A stretch of DNA of 11,018 bases, from the NCBI GenBank assembly GCA_945865355.1, contig CAMBDN010000070.1:1-11018 (forward strand). The letters are read 5' to 3'. Shown in pieces: positions 6,971 to 11,018 of the stretch. The position numbers were made by a program, and so were the translations under genes. The notes beneath the pieces were generated by a model. That model did no database searches. It was not told where the DNA came from and saw only the letters and a program-made list of their open reading frames with translations. The DNA comes from Legionella genomosp. 1. GTDB taxonomy: Bacteria; Pseudomonadota; Gammaproteobacteria; Legionellales; Legionellaceae. Position 1 is the stretch's first letter, and the number at the start of each line of letters is the position of its first letter.

Positions 6971-7025
6971 GGGGATCTTACGAGGTTGCCAATCCAGATG
7001 GTATCGGGAGAATAAGTAGATCCCC
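6971..7025. terminator. Inverted repeat between convergent genes
   Basis: GGGGATCT (6971-6978) and AGATCCCC (7018-7025) are perfect 8-bp complements with a 39-nt loop. They lie in the 91-bp gap between the convergent transporter and hydrolase genes, right at the hydrolase stop. The long loop and absent U tract make terminator function uncertain. Confidence 0.25.
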
Positions 7026-7026
7026 C

Positions 7027-7905
7027 TCATGAACAAATGCTTCGTATAATTTCCTCACCCTGATTGATCAGCACTGATAAATGTCCTTCATTTTCCAAAA
7101 AAGTTAATTTTGAATTAGAAATTAATTGGGCATAAAGTTCCGCATGTATTGCCGGAGCTTGCTTATCCAAACCACCTTGCCAGACGGTAACGGGACATGT
7201 TGCTTTGATAGCACCTAAATGAAATCCCCATGGTTTAAGCGTTAATTGCATCTCTTGTGCAGCTCCTGCAACACCCTGCCGAAAGGTTTCCATCAGGGTG
7301 GCTCCCAGCGCGTTGATATTTACTCCCGACTGTAAAATATGGCTGTCTGCGTCGGCCATTTTTTTCAACCCTTGTTTCAGCATGGTTGGATGACTAAACA
7401 TCCAGCGGGTCAATTTCATGCAGCAAGTAGCTATCCAAGGCAATCTTCTAATGGCACTATTTAGAAATCGCTGTCCACGCGATAAGCTTGCAGTCGCTGC
7501 CAAAAGCTCAAAAGGCCCCATCCCCGAAACAATTGCAGCCCCAGTTAATCGCTCCGGTATTTTATAAAGACATGCGGCGACAAAAGGTGCGCCGCCAGAA
7601 TGGCCAATGATTGCAAATTTAGAAAGATTGAAGTGGTCCGCAAACGCTTTAACATCATCGGCCCATGAAAGAATCGTTCGCTTTTTATCAAAAGAAGACA
7701 GACCCATTCCTGGTCTATCAATGCTAATCAATCGGCAGTGATTTGAAGTCGCTATCTTATGAAGAAGACGAGCATCCAAGCGACTTCCCGCAAGTCCATG
7801 AAAAAAAAGAATGGGTTTGCCATGAGGTTCGCCATATTCGGCAAAGCCAAGCTGCTTATTATCTTTTAGCTTCATGGATAACTCAGTATTAAATGCATTT
7901 TGCAT
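7027..7905 (-). CDS. Alpha/beta hydrolase, last gene of the regulator operon
   Basis: The 292-aa product has the complete alpha/beta-hydrolase triad: nucleophile Ser103 in GHSGG (101-105), acid Asp247 (GGLDKQAP) and His275 (GHLS). HGLAG (36-40) forms the oxyanion loop, and a helical cap of about 95 residues (from about 135) lies between Ser and Asp. The substrate cannot be deduced; ester, lactone or peptide-like compounds are possible. A longer in-frame reading would begin inside the preceding regulator gene, but AAGGAGA sits 8 nt before the ATG at 7905, so I take that start. The gene follows the MerR/TipAS gene after 55 nt on the same strand and is probably cotranscribed, which suggests a role in handling the compound sensed by the regulator. 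There is no signal peptide. Confidence 0.88.
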   Translation of the reverse strand: MQNAFNTELSMKLKDNKQLGFAEYGEPHGKPILFFHGLAGSRLDARLLHKIATSNHCRLISIDRPGMGLSSFDKKRTILSWADDVKAFADHFNLSKFAIIGHSGGAPFVAACLYKIPERLTGAAIVSGMGPFELLAATASLSRGQRFLNSAIRRLPWIATCCMKLTRWMFSHPTMLKQGLKKMADADSHILQSGVNINALGATLMETFRQGVAGAAQEMQLTLKPWGFHLGAIKATCPVTVWQGGLDKQAPAIHAELYAQLISNSKLTFLENEGHLSVLINQGEEIIRSICS

Positions 7906-7960
7906 GTTTAATTCTCCTTCCTGCCGCGATGCCCACCCTGAAAGTACAAGGCGGAATATT

Positions 7961-8722
7961 TTACGATAGTTGATGAGCGGCAAATACTCGCATCGCCTCG
8001 ACCAAGTACTCAACCAAATTAGGATAATATCTGTTATAAAACGAACAATAGTCCGGATGATCAAGATACATTTGAGCAAGCCCTATGTACGTTTCCTTAG
8101 TGGGTATCCAGAAAGTACTTACCCAGCTGTAATGCCTCTGGACCAAGGTTTGCACTTCACTGGAGTCTGGCTTTAAGTGATGACTTGCCGCTGCAGCCAG
8201 GGCTTGATTCAATTGTTCTCCTTCATCTTTAAATGTCTCCCAGTTGGGCTTTTTCCAATGCGCTACCTTTTGCCAACTATCATCAATTTGTTGCTGAGAT
8301 ATAACCCCTGTATCAAGCATATATTGTTCATGCTCTTGTTGTTTTTTGGGATCAAACCCATCATACATTTCTGCATCACGCATAATTAATTTTCCTCTAA
8401 TATGTGAAATGGTTCTATCAATTGTCTTAATGAGTGTTTCAGTTCGAAGAAGACCTGATTGAAGCATCGATTTATGTGTTTCCAACGACTCGATTTTATC
8501 GAAATCATCGCTACTTAAAATCCGCCGAATATCACTTAGAGAAATGCCAAGTTCACGGAAAAATAAAATTTGCTGCAACATCAATAGCTGCTCTTCTCCA
8601 TAATAACGATATTGATTGTCTCCATAAAAAGCAGGCGCCAATAAACCAATTTCATCATAAAAACGAAGCGTACGAACACTCACCCCTGAAAGTTGTGCTA
8701 ATTTCTTTACCGTATACTGCAT
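7961..8722 (-). CDS. MerR-family regulator with a TipAS antibiotic-recognition domain
   Basis: The N-terminal winged helix-turn-helix (1-70) is typical of MerR: YTVKKLAQLSGVSVRTLRFY (3-22), then GLL and YRYY. A coiled-coil dimerisation helix covers about 76-112. From about 118 the TipAS fold begins (MYDGFDP, 119-125; W150, HW 155-156, W161; then YIGLAQMY at 212-219). In TipA and relatives (Mta, SkgA, AlbA) this domain encloses hydrophobic antibiotics or peptides, and the protein activates transcription by untwisting a promoter with a long spacer. One Cys (226) lies in the TipAS part; whether it attaches ligand as in TipA is unknown. The start is well supported by GAGGAG 7 nt upstream. It probably controls its own gene and the hydrolase. 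Confidence 0.92.
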   Translation of the reverse strand: MQYTVKKLAQLSGVSVRTLRFYDEIGLLAPAFYGDNQYRYYGEEQLLMLQQILFFRELGISLSDIRRILSSDDFDKIESLETHKSMLQSGLLRTETLIKTIDRTISHIRGKLIMRDAEMYDGFDPKKQQEHEQYMLDTGVISQQQIDDSWQKVAHWKKPNWETFKDEGEQLNQALAAAASHHLKPDSSEVQTLVQRHYSWVSTFWIPTKETYIGLAQMYLDHPDYCSFYNRYYPNLVEYLVEAMRVFAAHQLS

Positions 8723-8750
8723 TTGGCTACTCCTCTAACTGACCAAGCCC

Positions 8751-8781
8751 ACGATAAAGGATGACGTAACGGCAATGTCAA
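8751..8781 (-). promoter_or_regulatory. MerR-type promoter (19-bp spacer) for the regulator and hydrolase
   Basis: Reading the - strand, TTGACA (8776-8781, perfect -35) is separated by 19 bp from TATCGT (8751-8756, 4 of 6 to the -10). The long spacer is the hallmark of promoters activated by MerR proteins. A partial dyad, TGAC ... GTCA (8762-8780, 6 of 9 pairs), overlaps the -35 and spacer. Transcription would start about 22 nt before the regulator ATG. Confidence 0.55.
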
Positions 8782-8791
8782 ACGATTTGTT

Positions 8792-10237
8792 TTACTCACC
8801 ACAAAATTCATTCGCTCCGGCCTGATTAGCGCTCATTTTAATGCGATAATTGACGGTTACACCAATAGCCAATAAAAAATCAGCATCATGTGAAATCACC
8901 ACCAACGCGCCCGTATAATTTTTCAATACCTGAATCACATGCTCTCTGGTTTCTAGATCCAAATTATTGGTGATTTCATCGAGAATCAAAAGTTTCGGTG
9001 GGCTGGCTGCTATCTTTGCTAATGATAGTCGCGCTTTTTCACCCCCAGACAAACGTAAAACCGTTGTATTGATTTCTTCATTTTTTCGAAACAAGAAATC
9101 ATTTAGATGTTTTCTAAGATCAGCGTGAGACCAATTCAACACACTATCTTGTATCACCTCTAAAACGCTCTTTTGTGCATCCAACGTTGAATAATGCTGG
9201 TCAAGATAACCCATATATTCACGCTTCAATACTTGCCATGTTCCTGTCTTATATATGGCCTTATCGTCCAACATGGCTCGAATCAACGTTGATTTTCCTG
9301 AACCGTTATCGCCATGGATGGCAATTCGATCACCACTGGTAATCGACAAATTAATCGATGTTAAAACAGGATGCGCAAACCCAACAGAACCGTCGCTAAT
9401 TGATACTAAAACGCGCCCACTTTCCCCGGCTTGAATCGAAAACGTTGGTTTGAGAATTTCAGGTATTTGCAACCCAGACATCTGCTCGCTCAACATTTGC
9501 CTTTTATGGCTGATTTCACTCGTCTTACGATGAGAGGTCTCGTTAGATCGTCCCATCTTCGCTGCTGAGCTGATCGTTGGCCACTTTCGATTTTCAATTT
9601 TTTTCTCGCCACCCATCCGGCTATTTTTAGCACGTGTTTGCTCTTTCATTAATTCAAGATGAGCTGACTTTTTTTGCTTGGAAAGCAACAATAATTGTTG
9701 TTCAATGGATCGCTTTTGAATAGCCAACTCCTGCTGATAATGATCATATGACCCACTAAAAACGCGCACCCCGCCTTGATCGATATGCCAAATGGTATCA
9801 ATTGCATGGCGTAACAACGCCACATCATGGGTTACAACCACCAATGTTCCCTCGAATGATCGCAACAACCGCATCAGCGAATGCCGATTTTTTCGATCAA
9901 GATGGTTCGTTGGTTCATCCAATAATAAAATATTAGGAAAAGAAGCCAAGGCTTCCGTTAATTTTTCATTAAACCGTTGTCCACCACTTAACGCGTCAAA
10001 TTGCTCAATCAATTGGGGTACATAGCCAGTAACTGCATCTTGAGGAAGGATGAGTTCGCCATCAGTTGGCTCAACAAGCCCCTGCATCATCTGCAACAGC
10101 GTTGATTTCCCACACCCATTTTGCCCAATGATCGCAATACGCTGGCCATAGGAGATCGTTTCATTTAAGTGTTCAAAGCAAAGTTTATGTGACAGCGAAA
10201 AGCGAATGCTTTTAAATTGAATCGGTTGATGCGTCAT
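8792..10237 (-). CDS. ABC-F-type twin-ATPase protein (possible ribosome-protection factor)
   Basis: Two ABC ATPase domains sit on one chain with no membrane segment, as in ABC-F translation factors. Domain 1 has Walker A GQNGCGKST (38-46), LSGGQ (83-87), LLLDEPTNHLD (104-114) and H-loop His137. Domain 2 has GDNGSGKST (309-317), LSGGE (396-400), LILDEITNNLD (417-427) and His450. A charged linker (about 165-255) joins them, where ABC-F proteins reach into the ribosome. Domain 1 is unusually compact, with only seven residues between its Q-loop (Gln75) and LSGGQ, so most of its helical subdomain is missing. At 481 aa it is shorter than EttA or Uup (about 555-635) and nearer the antibiotic-resistance ABC-F proteins. 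I chose the ATG at 10237, where the ABC-F domain begins; an in-frame ATG at 10276 adds 13 residues. It lies 69 bp upstream of the TipAS regulator. Confidence 0.88.
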   Translation of the reverse strand: MTHQPIQFKSIRFSLSHKLCFEHLNETISYGQRIAIIGQNGCGKSTLLQMMQGLVEPTDGELILPQDAVTGYVPQLIEQFDALSGGQRFNEKLTEALASFPNILLLDEPTNHLDRKNRHSLMRLLRSFEGTLVVVTHDVALLRHAIDTIWHIDQGGVRVFSGSYDHYQQELAIQKRSIEQQLLLLSKQKKSAHLELMKEQTRAKNSRMGGEKKIENRKWPTISSAAKMGRSNETSHRKTSEISHKRQMLSEQMSGLQIPEILKPTFSIQAGESGRVLVSISDGSVGFAHPVLTSINLSITSGDRIAIHGDNGSGKSTLIRAMLDDKAIYKTGTWQVLKREYMGYLDQHYSTLDAQKSVLEVIQDSVLNWSHADLRKHLNDFLFRKNEEINTTVLRLSGGEKARLSLAKIAASPPKLLILDEITNNLDLETREHVIQVLKNYTGALVVISHDADFLLAIGVTVNYRIKMSANQAGANEFCGE

Positions 10238-10274
10238 AGTGGTCTCTCTTAAGTCGGGCGTTCTGTTTATTAAC

Positions 10275-10292
10275 AAAAACCAAGTGGTTTTT
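10275..10292 (-). terminator. Terminator-like hairpin in the ABC-F leader
   Basis: On the - strand, AAAAACC pairs with GGTTTTT around ACTT, and the T run is part of the descending arm. Its left arm can instead pair with TGGTT upstream (10293-10297). The structure is AU-rich and weak by itself. Confidence 0.3.
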
Positions 10293-10318
10293 AACCAATG
10301 CCCAGTGCCTGGGCAAAC

Positions 10319-10336
10319 TTAAGAAATAATATTCAT
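10319..10336 (-). CDS. Candidate five-codon leader peptide (MNIIS)
   Basis: ATG-AAT-ATT-ATT-TCT-TAA lies in the leader of the ABC-F gene. GAGGG (10348-10352) is 11 nt upstream, a rather long spacing. Its stop is 3 nt before the strong hairpin, where a stalled ribosome would disturb folding. Such short frames also occur by chance. Confidence 0.3.
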   Translation of the reverse strand: MNIIS

Positions 10337-10385
10337 GACGTGATAGACCCTCAGAAAACGTAATTTTTGTTCAAATTATGCCCAC

Positions 10386-10414
10386 ATATTAAACTGATCA
10401 GCGATGATAGTCAA
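10386..10414 (-). promoter_or_regulatory. Promoter of the ABC-F gene
   Basis: Reading the - strand, TTGACT (10409-10414, 5 of 6 to consensus) is followed after exactly 17 bp by TAATAT (10386-10391, 4 of 6). It is the best sigma-70-type match upstream of the ABC-F gene and places the start of transcription about 140 nt before its ATG. Confidence 0.5.
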
Positions 10415-10508
10415 TCATCAGGGCCGGATCATGAGTGGTCATTATTTATCCCAATGTCGACGTACCACGCTTTATGGGCGGCACCAGAAATCTTACTCAA
10501 TTCCTGGA

Positions 10509-10529
10509 TCCTGCGGACAAGCTGCAGGA
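10509..10529. repeat. Decayed palindromic repeat hairpin
   Basis: TCCTGCGG (10509-10516) pairs with CTGCAGGA (10522-10529) over 8 bp including one G-T pair, around ACAAG. The pattern G-G-A-T-C-C-x-G-C-G-G-A-C-A-A-G is like a dispersed intergenic repeat seen in many proteobacteria; this copy has mutated. Between 10441 and 10707 I see only this and the promoter that follows. Confidence 0.4.
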
Positions 10530-10615
10530 CGTCAAAATAAAGATCAGATACCCTATTTTATCACATGATTGTTTATATTTAACTCACTCAGGCTCTCGCC
10601 CTGCAACGCATCCCT

Positions 10616-10643
10616 TTGATGGCAAGTCAATAAACGATATAAT
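10616..10643 (+). promoter_or_regulatory. Promoter for the secreted protein at the right edge
   Basis: TTGATG (10616-10621, 4 of 6) is followed after 16 bp by a perfect TATAAT (10638-10643). Transcription would begin about 57 nt before the ATG at 10708. Confidence 0.5.
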
Positions 10644-10707
10644 CCTTATTATCAATTAGAATCAATGACTGAGCAAACGCTCACCCATTGCTAGGTAAAG
10701 GATACCA

Positions 10708-11018
10708 ATGTTTCAATCCGCGTTAATAATTGCACTAATGATCGTTAGCTTCATGACTCAAGCAGCCCTACCTAATGATCCCATCCAGCACTGTTTAGAT
10801 ATTAGACGCCTCGCAGATTACACCACAAGACAAAAAATGGCTGCCAAAGAGCCTGGGGTGTTGCGCTTTAAATTCCATAAAATTTCAGCGTCAGAGCTGC
10901 CCCTAGATAACCCCCAGGGTAATATGGATGAAGTTATCAAAGCACTAAATATTCAGATTGAAAACTGCAGCAAAGGCCATGGTGAATTTCAAACGGTGAC
11001 GATTGGCGGTCATAAATT
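10708..11018 (+). CDS. N-terminal part of a secreted protein of unknown function (cut by window end)
   Basis: The ATG follows AAAGGA at about 7 nt and opens a frame that runs 103 codons to the window edge without a stop. The first 19 residues (MFQSALIIALMIVSFMTQA) form a hydrophobic signal peptide with a probable cleavage site after TQA, so the protein should be exported. The mature part begins ALPNDPIQHCLDIRRL and contains Cys at about residues 29 and 87, which might form a disulfide in the periplasm. I see no domain that I recognise in this fragment. It is transcribed away from the ABC-F gene and has its own promoter, so a functional link with that cluster is not implied. Confidence 0.8.
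   Translation, partial: MFQSALIIALMIVSFMTQAALPNDPIQHCLDIRRLADYTTRQKMAAKEPGVLRFKFHKISASELPLDNPQGNMDEVIKALNIQIENCSKGHGEFQTVTIGGHK

Larger units (their letters stand above)
10238..10379 (-). promoter_or_regulatory. Structured 5' leader of the ABC-F gene, possible attenuator
   Basis: From the predicted start of transcription near 10379 the leader runs about 140 nt to the ABC-F ATG. In order it holds a five-codon reading frame (10319-10336), a perfect 7-bp hairpin (10299-10315, TGCCCAG/CTGGGCA) 3 nt after its stop, and two mutually exclusive hairpins sharing one arm (10285-10297 and 10275-10292, the second followed by U5-G-U2). This is the layout of ribosome-mediated attenuation known for several resistance ABC-F and erm genes. 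The terminator-like stem has only two GC pairs, so its strength is doubtful. Confidence 0.4.

Noticed and set aside
7906..8079. 58-residue N-terminal extension of the alpha/beta hydrolase
   Set aside because: It overlaps the 3' end of the regulator gene, while a strong Shine-Dalgarno sits before the ATG at 7905, where the hydrolase fold begins.
9792..10025. 77-codon frame antisense to the ABC-F gene
   Set aside because: It is the shadow of the conserved ATPase motifs on the opposite strand.
10435..10659. 74-codon + strand reading frame
   Set aside because: It runs through the decayed repeat hairpin and the promoter of the next gene, and has no protein motif.
1..11018. CRISPR array, tRNA, rRNA or transposase gene
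   Set aside because: I saw no regularly spaced direct repeats, tRNA-like cloverleaf, rRNA signature or transposase motif on either strand.

Overview
This AT-rich window most likely comes from a gammaproteobacterium. It carries yacG, a proteobacterial gene, and arfB. Short decayed palindromic repeats, signal-peptide proteins of unknown function and a MAPEG protein would suit the Legionellales, but that order is an inference and no rRNA or tRNA is present to confirm it.

Left part (1-3281, + strand): a truncated two-PAS fragment of a CheB/CheR-type sensor, the ribosome-rescue hydrolase ArfB, a secreted protein of unknown function (348 aa), and a GFA/CENP-V-fold zinc protein that starts one base after the secreted protein's stop. 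The remaining 214 bp hold weak hairpins.

Middle part (3282-6935): a beta-carbonic anhydrase on the - strand with a C-terminal extension of about 150 aa. Next comes a 517-bp stretch with a frameshifted remnant of a chitin-binding-type module, then a MAPEG membrane protein, an imperfect palindromic repeat with a partial copy about 1 kb upstream, yacG behind a promoter that overlaps a hairpin, and a divergent CDF-family transporter behind an extended -10 promoter.

Right part (7027-10440, - strand): the most coherent system in the window. It holds three co-directional genes: an ABC-F-type twin-ATPase protein, a MerR regulator with a TipAS drug-recognition domain, and an alpha/beta hydrolase. A near-consensus promoter lies about 140 nt upstream of the ABC-F start. 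The leader between them holds a five-codon reading frame, a strong hairpin just after its stop, and a pair of mutually exclusive hairpins, an arrangement like ribosome-mediated attenuation. A second promoter with the 19-bp spacer typical of MerR control precedes the regulator. I infer an inducible response to a ribosome-targeting or peptide-like compound: the ABC-F protein protects the ribosome, the TipAS regulator senses the compound, and the hydrolase may modify it. None of this is proven by sequence alone.

Right end (10441-11018): a decayed repeat hairpin, a good promoter, and the first 103 codons of a secreted protein that runs off the window.
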